From assembly GCA_964017195.1 (NCBI GenBank), contig OZ024900.1:32566641-32630640 (forward strand): 64,000 nt of DNA, written 5' to 3'. Made by a program: the position numbers and the translations under genes. Position 1 is the first letter of the stretch; the number at the start of each line of letters is the position of its first letter. Positions 1 through 11,164 of the stretch are shown piece by piece. The stretch is from Siderastrea radians (Eukaryota > Cnidaria > Anthozoa > Scleractinia > Rhizangiidae). The notes below the pieces were generated by a model, which saw nothing but the letters and a program-made list of their open reading frames with translations, did no database searches and was not told the DNA's origin.

Positions 1-103
1 CACGTGAGCGTCATGCCCCGATATAAATAACATTATGACAGGTCATAATGTTTGCTTTTCTCGTACGCAAAATGCTCCTAGAACATTGACATAAAGTTTA
101 ATA

Positions 104-748
104 TTACAAAACGACAATCATCATTTTCCCAGTTCTTTTGTCGAGTGCCAGCATGGCAACGAGTCCTTCTTTAGTCACTATAGCATCCTGCACGCTTTTA
201 TAGTGATTTACGAACGATTTTGCAAGGAGATGAATTCTGCGGACAAACTCGCCATCTTTGGTGAATATGTAAAGCATTCTTGGGTAGATACATTTTGAAT
301 GATGGCTTTCCTGTAACAAAACGAAAACATGTTCACTTGCACGGTGAGAAACTATAGAACTTAAGCAAGACTGCTTCGAATCTCCACATTTGAACTCTGA
401 AAGATATTTTCCCTGTTCACTATACACTTGAACATAATAGTCACAATGTTCCCAATGGCTTTTCCCTTCCAATATCAGAATTCTGCTGTTGACTGAATTA
501 GTGACAGTCATGTTCTTTATAATTGCACCTTTGAATGCACCTTCTCCAAAGCTGTTTAGATGGTTTCCATTTGTATCGTATACTTGCACCTCTTGCACGT
601 CTGATCTCCTCACCGCCACAAAGACTTTGTTATTGACATTCACTGTAATTTGGAAGCCAATAGACTCTTCTTTGAGATTAAACTCGCGCTGCAGGTTTGC
701 GTGCTCGTCAAACATGCACACAGTACTCCAAACACGGAACGTAAAGTC
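104..748 (-). pseudogene. P1: 3' fragment of helical/beta-propeller family gene
   Basis: Only the last ~205 codons of the array gene survive, covering roughly the last four propeller blades, with the family stop codon at 104-106. The reading frame is open from 721 and ends KMMIVVL like P7, which it resembles most by eye. The 5' side breaks at about 748: family sequence stops after the codons for FRVWSTV and repeat-block-L sequence (also seen at 16.0 kb) takes over. The 3' side also runs straight into block-L sequence a few bases beyond the stop. The helical N-terminus and first blades are absent, so this is a dead fragment rather than a short gene. Seen directly: the ORF and both breakpoints. 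Inferred: origin from a P7-like copy. Confidence 0.85.
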
Positions 749-3370
749 AGTAATGTTAAATTTTTATCATAGCCCACGCTAAAATTGAAATAAAAGCAAC
801 CAGTTGGGCAGTTTTTATATAGCTCAGATTTCATGGAAGCGGAATCATGCTAATAAGCTTCAAGTAGTTAATTGGAAAGCTTTAATGTACATTATACTGA
901 TAACTTATGTTTTGCAACAGTTCAGCACAAACGAAGTTGGACTTGAACTTGATTTTTTGTAGCACACGTGAAATATTTATAATATCCAGAAGGGTAGACC
1001 CAGATAATCATGAATAATTTTAGTTCAGACGTCAGATTAATTTGTTGCATTTTAGCTAGTTTAACATGCTGAACAAACAAGAATATTTACGAAATTTCTG
1101 ATGCTAAAAAAGGCAATTGAAAAGGGACTGTCCCCCAGTTTTTACCTTTTTGTCAAAGTTGTCACGAGGATTTTCTCGTTTTTGTGTGAAAAATGAGCTG
1201 GAGTTCAAATCAAATACCTTTTCCCGTACACAAAATACTCCTAGAACATTGTCATAAAGAAATCGAATTATTTTCTCAAGGGGAAAAGAAACCATAGTCA
1301 GATTTTGGCGATTTTTTCCAAGAAAGAAAGGAGAATCTTAAGAAACATTAGCATAATTTTTTCAAGTTCAGCACAAACGAAGTTGAACTTGAACTTGATT
1401 TTTTGTAGCACACGTGAAATATTTATAATATCCGTAAGGGTAGTCCCAGATAATCATGAATAATTTTAGTTCAGACGTCAGATTAATTTGTTGCGTTTTA
1501 GCTAGTTTAACATGCTGAACAAACAAGAATCTAAACAAAATTTCTGATGCTAAAAAAGGCAATTGAAAAGGGACTGTCCCCCAGTTTTTACCTTTCTGTC
1601 AAAGTTTTCAATCTTGTCACGGGGATTTTCTCGTTTTGGTGTGAAAAATGAGCTGGAGTGCAAATCAAATACCTTTTCCCGTACACAAAATACTCCTAGA
1701 ACATTGTCATAAAGAAATCGAATTATTTTCTCAAGCGGAAAAGAAACCATAGTCAGATTTTGGCGATTTTTTCCAAGAAAGAAAGGAGAAACTTAAGAAA
1801 CATTAGCCTAATTTTTCAAGTTGCAATCTATTTCCAGGGTAGTGATCCTCAACCAAGCAAACTTCATTATATTTTCAGACACGTGACAGAGTAATTTGAA
1901 ATTAAACTGAACCAGTATTTATGGGTTTCCTTCGATTGCAATTTTTCGCAACTCTTTAATTTCGCGAGTTTTTCTGAAACGCGAAATTAAAGTGTCGCGA
2001 AAAATTAGTGTTGCGGAATTTAGCTGAAGCGAAAGAAAGTGTTACAGGGGAGAACACAGTGCCTCCCATTGATCTTTTTCTAGATAGTTACGGTACCATT
2101 GACCTTAAATTAAGTTTAGCACTGTACTATTTCATGTAAACAAAATTTTGTTTCTGTTATTGTTATTTTGCTGTTTTACAAAAGCAGTTTCTTTGAGTGG
2201 TCCTGTCAATCAAGCTGAATCATCATCAAAACAAAGACGGCTCTGTAAAGTATAAACTAAGGCAACAAACAATGGCAAATGACGCTATAGAACTGCGAAG
2301 TTCCATCACGAAATCGCAAAAGTTGAGTGACTTGTCATACAAGCTTTGAGAAATTTCGCGAAAAATAAATGTCGTGAAATACGTACACGCCAAAATCGCG
2401 AAATTAACATGTCGCCAAAAATTCATGTAATAAGGTAATTTTGAAAGCCGAAATCGACTAGAAGGGTCAGTGTAAAAGTAAAATAAACTGTAAGTATAAG
2501 TTCATCAGAGTAAAAGAAATCCGCCCTGCACTAAAAAGACAGCTGTTTTTTTTTAAGCAGCAGACGAATATGCTGGTCTTCACGCACAAATAATAACACA
2601 TGAGGGACTAATAGCACAGTAACTTACGCAACTATAAAGGTTGATTTCTTCTTTCCCTATTTGAGCTGCCCTCGCCTCGGATAGCTTATTCAGCTGTTTG
2701 CGGGTGGCAACTAGTTAAGTTATATGTTTTCTTTAATAAAGCTTGTTGTTGTTGGTTACATACTTCGTTTGTACTCGAAACGCATAAGTGTGATTTCTGC
2801 TTGAGACACAACACGTGCCTATAAACTGATTTCCTAGTGAAAACGAACAGACGTAAACATAAAAAGAACAAATTCATTCTTTGCCCTTTTAATATGACTA
2901 ACTTTTACTAAAATTTACTGCGACGTAAGCGCAAGTGCGAGGAAAAGAAAATTTTTGTAATTTGTTTGAGCACACCTATCGCTCACGTGCACGTTCTTAA
3001 TCGTGTCCGTTTCCTCGGTAATGGTTTGTATGTTATAATTAATTGCGCAATTTAACACTACAGACTACCACAAATCATCAACGCCGCGCAAATACAATGA
3101 ACTTTTTGAGGTAACAATGCTATCTAATTCAAATATACAAAAAGAAAAATCAATCTAAAATTCAAATAGCGAAAAGAACATAGGAAGAAAACGGAGAACA
3201 GAAAAAGAATCTTACATAACAAGAAGAAAAAAGTTATGCTTAGAAGATAAATAAGCCAACCTTTGACAGACTTACCACGCTCTCCTGAAACGAGTTGTTT
3301 AGATAATCGTGTTCGTGAGCATCACGTCCGATGTCTCTGGCTTTCTGTACTTTCTGGATTTGCGTGCCCG
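749..3370. repeat. Repeat block L, copy 1
   Basis: This stretch has no convincing gene. It aligns by eye with about 15.88-18.0 kb, and parts recur at 39.4-41.5 kb and 48.6-49.1 kb. Shared landmarks are the CCAGTTGGGCAG segment, the TTCAGCACAAACGAAGTTGA segment and a tract rich in AATTTCGCG/CGCGAAATT words at about 1930-2420. That tract has inverted AATTTCGCG ends and may be its own small DNA element. The short ORFs here are chance frames in repeat DNA. Confidence 0.7.
921..1820. repeat. Direct tandem duplication, 446-bp period
   Basis: Two adjacent copies, about 921-1366 and 1367-1820, start at TTCAGCACAAACGAAG and end at a CATTAGC(A/C)TAATTTTT tract. They differ by a few substitutions and a short indel. 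Other block-L copies (16.19 kb, 48.92 kb) have this unit once, so the duplication is local. Confidence 0.85.
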
Positions 3371-3377
3371 TTCCTTC

Positions 3378-4341
<964 letters not shown>

Positions 4342-5456
4342 CAGAGGCCGCACCCGCGTATAGGCCGCACCCCAAACTTGTGACCTAATCTTGGGGAAAA
4401 AAATAATTTCTTAACTATACAAGAAGAAGAATCGAGTTTCGAGTCGAGAAACTAATGAGCTTGTCGCTTGAGTGATCTAGCGAGAAATGAATGGGACAAA
4501 CGGACCGAACTTGATCGCGAGCGTTATTGTTTACAGATCCAACAAGTGTGTCGAAAAATGAGGTGCAAGCGTCGCCGTTTTGTCCGATCAAATAATGACA
4601 AATGATACACATGCGTTTAGAATTCGCTGCTCCTTTCCTCATAGGGTAAATTATCCACTTTAAGTTTTTAATGTTACGGAAATTGTTGCGATAATTCTCA
4701 AAACGGCTGTTAGACAAAACGCTCTAACGTAAAGTCGCTCGAAAAAAACTCAAGCTTTTCCCTGTTGTTGCGTAAAACAGGCATTTCACAGGCTCAGCGT
4801 AGTGACAAGCTTTGTATAAGCGATGCTAAATTTCCGATTGTTTAAGAATTTACACATTTACACGTGAAACAGGAAGGCAAAACGTCTGTCGAGAGTGAGA
4901 GTTGTATCGAAAGCATCGTTGCGTTACATTTAAAGGTTTCACATTTCGCTTTTGACGTATGCAAATTAACGTGTGTAGGGTAAAAATAAATCACCTCTTA
5001 TTTATCGCTAAAGACCTGACAGTGTGTATTAAACTTCGAAACTGTGATATTTTATATCAGTTTCATTTATGACTTTTTCTTTTTATGACGGGTTCTGTGT
5101 ATTTTTCGTGTAGTTCGGCAAATAAACAAACGCGGTTTCACGTGAACGGGATCGAAAGGGTTTCGCGGCTTGACCTGCAAACGTCTTTGGACTTCATCCA
5201 ATGAACAAACATATTCGGAAACTAGATACACTCATTGCAGCGGAGAGAAGCAAAATTCTTCGAAGACATGGATTAACTAATGACCTCATACGATACATTC
5301 AATCAAACTGTCAAGCATTCAGTAACTTTGTTGACTCTGTGTGTGTCGGGAAATTTTACATATTAATGAGCTCAAGACTCTTGTACCCGCGTAAAAGCCG
5401 CACCCCAAATTTCGAACGTTTTTTCCTTGAAAAAAGTGCGGCCTATACGCGGGTAT
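4342..5456. mobile_element. ~1.1-kb DNA element with CCCGCGTATAGGCCGCAC ends
   Basis: The left end carries CCCGCGTATAGGCCGCACCC and the right end its reverse complement, GTGCGGCCTATACGCGGG. The related locus at 18.46-18.49 kb reads through from the AACATA run to TTAATTTTGAC without this block, so it behaves as an insertion. An extra inverted copy of the terminal motif sits inside the right end (5386-5408), forming a hairpin with the true end. A minus-strand 100-codon ORF (4415-4717) and a plus-strand 95-codon ORF (5201-5488) are not recognisable as transposase. Superfamily unknown. Confidence 0.65.
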
Positions 5457-5611
5457 TAATTTTGACAAAAAGTCACACTTCTTTCTAGATTTCAATTGAT
5501 GCAAGTTAAAATATATATATGTGTGTGTGTACTACTTAGGAGAATCCTGATAACTCGAACCCACAGGTAAAATACTTGACACCCTTCAAAAGATCGAGTT
5601 ATCGGCGTCAA

Positions 5612-5825
5612 ATAAAAAGGTTGTAACTTTTGAGTCAATGAATGAAATCCTAAAGAATGACCATTCAAATGAAAGCTATTGTGCAGTACTTTCCTGTGGT
5701 GCTGTTTCTTATGCTGTACAAGGTGGTTCTAACTTTTGAGTCTGTGGATGAAATCCTTGAGTGTGAACATTCAAATGAAAGCTATTGAGCAGTACTTTCC
5801 TGTGGTACTGTTTCTTATGCAGTCA
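5612..5825. repeat. 106-bp-period minisatellite, about two units
   Basis: Two degenerate units containing TACAAGGTGGTTCTAAC, GTGACCATTCAAATGAAAGC and GCAGTACTTTCCTGTGGT words. The same repeat lies 3' of P2, P4, P8 and P9. No family gene remains here, so it may mark a lost copy. Confidence 0.75.
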
Positions 5826-7276
5826 ACAGAGACAACTGCATATAAGGCTTACAGAACGAGAATTGAATGGTATTGCTGTTATGTATTTTCCATCTATGAT
5901 CGCAGAAAATTTCAGGAAATTTATTGACGAACTACATTACAATTGCTGCAGACGTGTTAAATCATGTATTTAAAGGGAATACGCATAGGCGTACGGGCCG
6001 GGGAGGGGGAGGCCCCCCCAGTTGCGAAAATTTTCGGGCAAAGGCGCTTGGGATAAAATATTTATTGATTAAAATATTTATTTATTTACTTATCTTATGC
6101 ATTGATTAAAATATGTATTTATTTATTGAGTCTGGCTTCTACAACACGACCAAACGGTCCATCTTGAAACGTTTGAATGGCTTTGCTGCCGATCTGCCGA
6201 TCGCTAGCAGCCTGGCATTTGCTGCAGTTCGCGCCAATTCACATAAGGCGGAAGAACGCGTACGCTTTGTGAATCGCGTGCAGCTCACATGTAGTTGAGT
6301 TTCAGTTGAGGACTTCGTGGAGTCAAAGTAAACGTTGTTTAAGAAGAAAAAAAGTTCAAATTCAAGATCAAGAAAAAAGTTCAAGTTCAAGATCAAGTAG
6401 AAAGTGCCTTAAGGTCAAGCGGTCGACAAGACGAAAGGTAAATAATTGGTTATTAAGTCAAGGCATTTTGTCGGCTTGTACCAACAACCAAAGCGTGGAG
6501 ATAAAGATTTGCAAAAAATGCAGGAGGTTAGCTCTTCGGGTTTTTGCCCGAGTGTTTTTATTTTTTCTTTGTTGTAATCTTAATTAAACGGACTTATCTT
6601 AAGCATTAAACCTGGTCGAACTGTCCGTCGTTGTCAAGCTAGGTGAAAAATTTTGGAAAACTCTCCAAATTTGCGTGAATGGAGATTAAAAGCAACAATG
6701 TGAGCGCGTTGCAAATTTGACAGTTGATTTTAGATTAGAAGAAACGCTTATTCCAATTTCACCAAAACGGCATAAGTTCGGTGTTTTTGTTCGATTTTGG
6801 TAGGGTGCACTTTAGCGTGTTAAAAGGCGAAATTACTTCTCATTCAGTGAAAGCTTATATATTTTTGGACTGCTGCATGATCTATTATGTATAGCAAAAT
6901 GCCGGCCACGTGTGCAAAAGTTGTGTTTTATCTTAGTTTTATCGTGTACAGTCCCGTGCGATTTGCATTAGAAATACATGAAAAAATTTTGGCAAAAAGA
7001 GATCCTTGAATCAAAACTTATAATCTTGAATTTTTAATAAACATTACTAATCAGTACGTATAAAAACATCACACTGCACTATGCTCCGCAACTTAGTTTT
7101 ATTATGGAATGCATTACGGTCTTTTTGACACGCTTGAAATGGTAAGAACAGCATCCGATGCTTCAACTTCATAATTTAAAGCGATTTATTCAGAAAGTAA
7201 ACGGTTACCGTAAAGTACTCTATTCAACGTCCCATTTTTAGACTGGAGATCGAGAGGTAGAGGTGAACCTTGAATT

Positions 7277-7672
7277 ATGACGGATCAAGAGCCTGATAGA
7301 GGAAAAAGAAAACGCCCTTATTGCCAGCGCGTTATTTGTGGTGTATGTAAGAAGGAACTCGATTCCGATTATAAAGATAATCATGCCAAAACTGTGCACA
7401 AAGGACAGAAAGTTGCTTTCACTATGGTACGTGAGCGTAATCAGAGTCAGCTTGCTTTTTTCACCAAGAGCTCCGCGGAGTCGCGGCCGTCACAGACGCT
7501 CTTCAGATCAGACAACCAGACTGACGCACATGACCAAGATAACACTGGTTCCTGTTGGAATGTACAAACTGATGGCATTGAAAGAGTTGAAATCTCGCCT
7601 GTGTCGGTGGTTCTGGAACTGCAGGATGACCAAGATGAACACGTCCCTATTCAGGAAGCTACTGTGCGTTAG
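7277..7672 (+). pseudogene. hAT transposase N-terminal remnant, zinc-finger-like
   Basis: A 131-codon ORF inside the hAT element. Residues 22-42 hold CGVCKKELDSDYKDNHAKTVH, i.e. C-x2-C followed by H-x5-H, a plausible DNA-binding zinc finger of the kind found at the start of hAT transposases. The rest is polar and unremarkable, ending near VPIQEATVR. The frame stops before the dimerisation ORF at 7784, and the intervening ~110 bases contain stops in this frame. The RNase-H-like catalytic core is missing. Seen directly: the Cys/His spacing and position in the element. Inferred: it is the N-terminal piece of the same transposase. Confidence 0.65.
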
Positions 7673-7783
7673 GTGACATTGTCCGTTAGGTGACATCACC
7701 CTAAGTGATTCGCCCACCAGTGCTAGCACGGGGAGCTACTCCAGGCAGACCAACGCCTGTTCTGTCAGTTTAAGGCAGCACAC

Positions 7784-8110
7784 GTGGGAAAATCGATAAA
7801 AACACCTGCAGAAGTCATCGAAGTGTTGAACGCAAACAGCCTGTATGAAATGACCCCAGAATTTTCAAAGGTCGCGTCCATTTTGGCCGTCATCCCCGCA
7901 ACGTCCTGCTCAGCGGAGCGCTCATTCAGCGGACTCCGACGCTTGAAGACCTACCTTCGGAGCACGATGGGGCAAAATAGGCTGAACAGCCTCGCTATCG
8001 TGTGCATTGAGCGCTCTTATGGGAACAAAGTTATTGTTAACAGTATGAACAAGATTATTAACACTTTCGGACAGCGCCACGGAAGGAAAAACTTTTTCTT
8101 TCAAGATTGA
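7784..8110 (+). pseudogene. hAT transposase C-terminal dimerisation domain remnant
   Basis: A 108-codon ORF with the typical hAT C-terminal dimerisation signature: SCSAERSFSGLRRLKTYLRS followed by MGQNRLNSLAIVCIERSY (about residues 41-80). Intact ZMYM1-like/TTF-type hAT transposases are much longer, so this is a deletion derivative. It shares the plus orientation of the 7277 ORF and ends about 290 bases before the right terminal repeat. The methionine at 7784 is unlikely to be a genuine start. Confidence 0.85.
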
Positions 8111-8407
8111 TCGCATGAGTAGACTTGTCAATAGAGTTCATAGAGTATGCGAGGTTTGAAAACAACTGTTTTTGGAGTTATAACAGTTTCAGTAGACGTG
8201 AGAATTGTAGACTGCGAGGGATTTTAGAGCAAAAGAGAGACTGCTCGCAGTCTATGAGAATTGTGAACCTTTTTGTTTTTCTTGCAATGTAAGTTCGTTT
8301 ATATCCAAATTTCAACGCTTACACATTCGGGCATTGTGTAATTTTTTCGGGCAAGAAGATCGCCGCCCCCCCAAGTCCGAATGTGCCCGTACGCCTATGG
8401 GAATACG

Positions 8408-9500
8408 GTGACAGATCGTAACAGTACACGAAGGGCTAATTGTGCCAAGCAGGTCACCGAAGGCCAATGTTAAAAGTCGGTTTTACTTCTGTTCCTCAAG
8501 TAGTGGTGGTTACGAAAAAATTAATGCTAAAGAGGAGTCTAATTCCGTTGTTTTGAGTATTGCTGTGTATGGAAGTTAAGTAAAGGTAAGCGTTTAAATG
8601 TTTATGTCGCTGTTTTTGAGGACATTTGGTTTGGTAAGGGTCAGCGTTTACACAGGCTAGTGATTACTTAATTCCTTACATACCGGAAGTGCAAATTGTC
8701 CATAACAGGTCACCGGAAACCAAGAACTACTAAAGGTTTTGTTTTCCTTAGGAAAAGGGGAGGCGGGGAGGAGAGACTATCGGCCGCCTGTAAATTCTTC
8801 AGAATTTCTTGTTTTAACCAATTTTAGCTCCTAATCTTAGAATTCCCCGCCGCCCCTTTTCAAGCCAAAATGGCAAGAAATCTAGACCCAGCTTCAGACA
8901 AGCAGGTAAAACATACCCAATTTCTAAATAAAATGTTTAAAATCTTTAGCCGTTTTCAGTGAGACCACAGCATCTCAACAGATTTTCTGAGTCGGGCCGA
9001 CTTTCGTTTTCACAAATCGGCTGTGAATCGCGTGTCAAAATATACGTACGATTCGCGATCCGATACTGTCAGGCAGACAAATCGGGCCGACAAATCCTTT
9101 AGAACATGCATGCTGATTGTGGGGCTTAAAGGGTTATGTAGGGGAGTACCCCCGGCCCCAGGTCGGTTCTACTGCCTTAATACCAGAAGTCATGCTTAAC
9201 TCTCGTGATCAATATCTATAAATAATCCTGCTCACAAGGCTTTGCAGAAATAATCGTCTTCTGGGAAGCGAGAAAAAAAACTGACAGTTTTTCTGAAGCC
9301 ACTGTAAACAATTCAAAGTGGCAATGTTCGGGAAATGTTTTTCGCATATCCAAACTACACTCTCAGATTTTGATATTGTCAAAGCACTTTAAGGTAAATA
9401 GACCATTGTAAAAGAGACTCAAAAGTTCTTGTTTTAAGCGTGCGCACTTCATCAGGGCAAATTCTGAATGTACATGTAGTTTGCATCCCTAATATATTCC
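8408..9500. other. Intergenic repeats, including R1-type copies
   Basis: No gene seen. The stretch about 8730-9180 contains words shared with other 5' flanks in the array (AAGCCAAAATGGCA, GGGGCTTAAAGGGTTAT, ATCAATATCTATAAATAATCC). It therefore looks like a decayed 5' flank of a lost array copy. Confidence 0.5.
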
Positions 9501-9544
9501 TATTTGGATTCTATTCATTTCTCTCTTTTTTTTTTTTCATTTTT

Positions 9545-9756
9545 ATCTGGCAACGTTGTTGTGGAGTCCTCTGCTTTTGCCTGTGGTAAAACTGTGAGTG
9601 ACAGGTACAACAAACAACTGAATTACGAGTTACATTTACAACCTATGCTATTTTTTGTTGTTTCAGACTGTGCGAACTCTACTCATGGTGGGCACATTAA
9701 CAGGAATGGCCGGACTTGTGGCGCTGATGACATCTTTTAGATCGCGATTAAGCTGA
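9545..9756 (+). pseudogene. Small head-to-head gene, copy 1 (terminal exon plus degraded 5' exon)
   Basis: The terminal exon is 9667-9756, preceded by a good acceptor (TTTTTTGTTGTTTCAG). Read in phase 0 it encodes TVRTLLMVGTLTGMAGLVAL followed by MTSFRSRLS and a TGA, a hydrophobic stretch that could span a membrane. The same exon occurs at 26686 and 62787. Upstream, 9545-9592 resembles the first-exon region at 61.73-61.80 kb (TTTATCTGGCAACGTTG versus TTTACCTGGCGTCTGTT; both then run into GGTAAAAC-like donors), but the signal-peptide frame is not intact. There is no P-family copy immediately 5' on the other strand. Expression cannot be judged here. Confidence 0.45.
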
Positions 9757-9914
9757 ATTGGAAACATTAACAAGGAGAAGAGATAAATTATTTCGTAGTG
9801 AGATGGCAAGGTTGTTGTCCAAGATCAATACCCAACAGTTCGCAGCTCAGATGTTAGGCGTCCGGACCGCGGAGCGTGAAGTTGTCATAGGTGACGATGA
9901 ATCAGCTTCTACTG

Positions 9915-10022
9915 GTGGTGTAGTGGTCAGCGCGTTGGATTTCAGATCTGAAGTTCGGTGGTATCACGGCCGTCGTGTTGTTTCCTTAGACAAGAAACTT
10001 TGCCCTGTAATGAATAAATGAA
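9915..10022 (+). repeat. tRNA-derived SINE, family A (5' part)
   Basis: Contains a box-A-like head (GGTGGTGTAGTGGTCAGCGCG) and GTTGGATTTCAGATCTGAAG, followed by TTGTTTCCTTAGACAAGAAAC. Other copies lie at 26.93, 34.77 and 63.46 kb. Its translation GGVVVSALDFRSE is a SINE-derived string. Confidence 0.8.
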
Positions 10023-10126
10023 AAGCATTCATATGGACTGCTTTGCATACTGCAGTTCATGTCAGTTATACGCCATCCATTCGACATGCGGGATGTTAGA
10101 ACCAAAATTGACTCGCTCATACATTT

Positions 10127-10200
10127 CAAGGCTTCATAGCTCAGTTGGTAACGTACCGGTATCGGAATAGTCATGGGTTTGAATACTGTTGCAGCCTTTT
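10127..10200 (+). repeat. tRNA-like SINE head, family B
   Basis: GGCTTCATAGCTCAGTTGG gives a D-arm-like box A and GGGTTTGAATAC a weak box B, followed by CAGCCTTTTAACAC. The anticodon arm does not fold properly and the acceptor ends pair poorly, so it is tRNA-derived repeat DNA, not a tRNA gene. Related copies lie at 27.17 kb and, partially, at 49.13 kb. Confidence 0.65.
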
Positions 10201-10740
10201 AACACTTTTTTCAGATCTTCTAATTTGCCAGCGAATTTGCTCTTGCAGACATTGGATGAGTCGAGTACAAAACTTAGCCCCGCTTTCAGAATGTTAAATT
10301 TCTTTTTTGTCGTTTGTTTCGTAACCTTCCGATTTTTTCCATTCTCTTCGATCTTCCTTCTTCTTTCGTTTAGTTTTTCGAGGGTCCACATACTTTTTGA
10401 AGATATCTTATATTGGAAATATCGATTAAGCAGGTTTTTTCGGACAGGCTTTCTAACCCTGCCTGTCGAATGTTACTTGAGCCTGCGTTGATCTTTCGAC
10501 CTCTATCAATAACTTGCTGTATCGGGAGATTTCAAAGGGGACCCCTCCCCCCTACTGTAGGGATCAATTAAAATCGTGGTTGAAGTAAGTAAGTGAAGAC
10601 AACACAACCCGTATCTTCTTTGGCCATAAAGGGTACCTTCCCTTCATAAGGGTGTGGCAGGGTGGTCTTTCTTGGACTCAGTATACACTTTCACTGTTAA
10701 TATATAGTCTTAAATGGAATTGGTTCAAGTTACAAGCAGA
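10201..10740. other. 3'-flank sequence shared with 29.2-29.4 kb and 51.1-51.7 kb
   Basis: No gene seen. The segment beginning at AGATCTTCTAATTTGCC and the later ATCTTCTTTGGCCATA segment match the sequence preceding P8's minisatellite. This shows that P2 carries the same kind of 3' flank. Confidence 0.6.
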
Positions 10741-10744
10741 ACTT

Positions 10745-10990
10745 AACTTATGCTCAACAAGGTGGTTCTAAGTTTTGAGTCTGTGGATGAAATCCTAAAA
10801 TGTGACCATTCAATTGAAAGCTACTGAGCAGTACTTTCATGTGGTGCTGTTAATTATGCTGCACAAGGTGGTTCTAACTTTTGGGTTTGTGGGTGAAATC
10901 CTAAAGTGCGACAGTTCAAATGAAAGCTATTTAGCAGTACTTTCCTGTGGTGCTGTTGATTATGTTGTACAAGGTGGTTCTAACGTTTGA
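10745..10990. repeat. 106-bp minisatellite 3' of P2
   Basis: ACAAGGTGG recurs at 10757, 10863 and 10969, an exact 106-base spacing. Units contain AGTACTTTC(A/C)TGTGGTGCTG. Confidence 0.9.
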
Positions 10991-11164
10991 GTGCAACTGC
11001 TGTTGAACCTCTTGAGCATTTTTTACGGGTGACTGTTGGTCATGTTTTCGTTTTTCTTGGATGTTTTTAAGCACTCTTTCGATTGGTGGGCTTAATTTCT
11101 AAGCTAGTGTTTGAGAGTAGCATTTGTACAAAGGCCCGGTAGCAAAATTACAGTCGGTGAGCTT

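Larger units (their letters stand above)
5976..8407 (+). mobile_element. hAT transposon, internally deleted (2.4 kb)
   Basis: Terminal inverted repeats CATAGGCGTACGGGC and GCCCGTACGCCTATG lie at 5984 and 8399. Both are flanked by the exact 8-bp duplication GGAATACG (5976-5983 and 8400-8407), the hallmark of hAT elements. It carries a zinc-finger-like N-terminal ORF and a hAT dimerisation-domain C-terminal ORF but lacks most of the catalytic core. It is probably non-autonomous. Poly-G/poly-C runs lie just inside the ends. Confidence 0.93.

Noticed and set aside
9504..9740. ORF reading through to a cysteine-bearing C-terminus (DCANSTHGGHINRN...)
   Set aside because: It runs through a splice-acceptor-like site into the alternative phase of the terminal exon. 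Comparison of three exon copies favours the phase-0 frame instead.
10127..10200. Functional tRNA gene
   Set aside because: The anticodon arm does not form and box B is degenerate. The same sequence recurs at 27.17 kb as part of a repeat.
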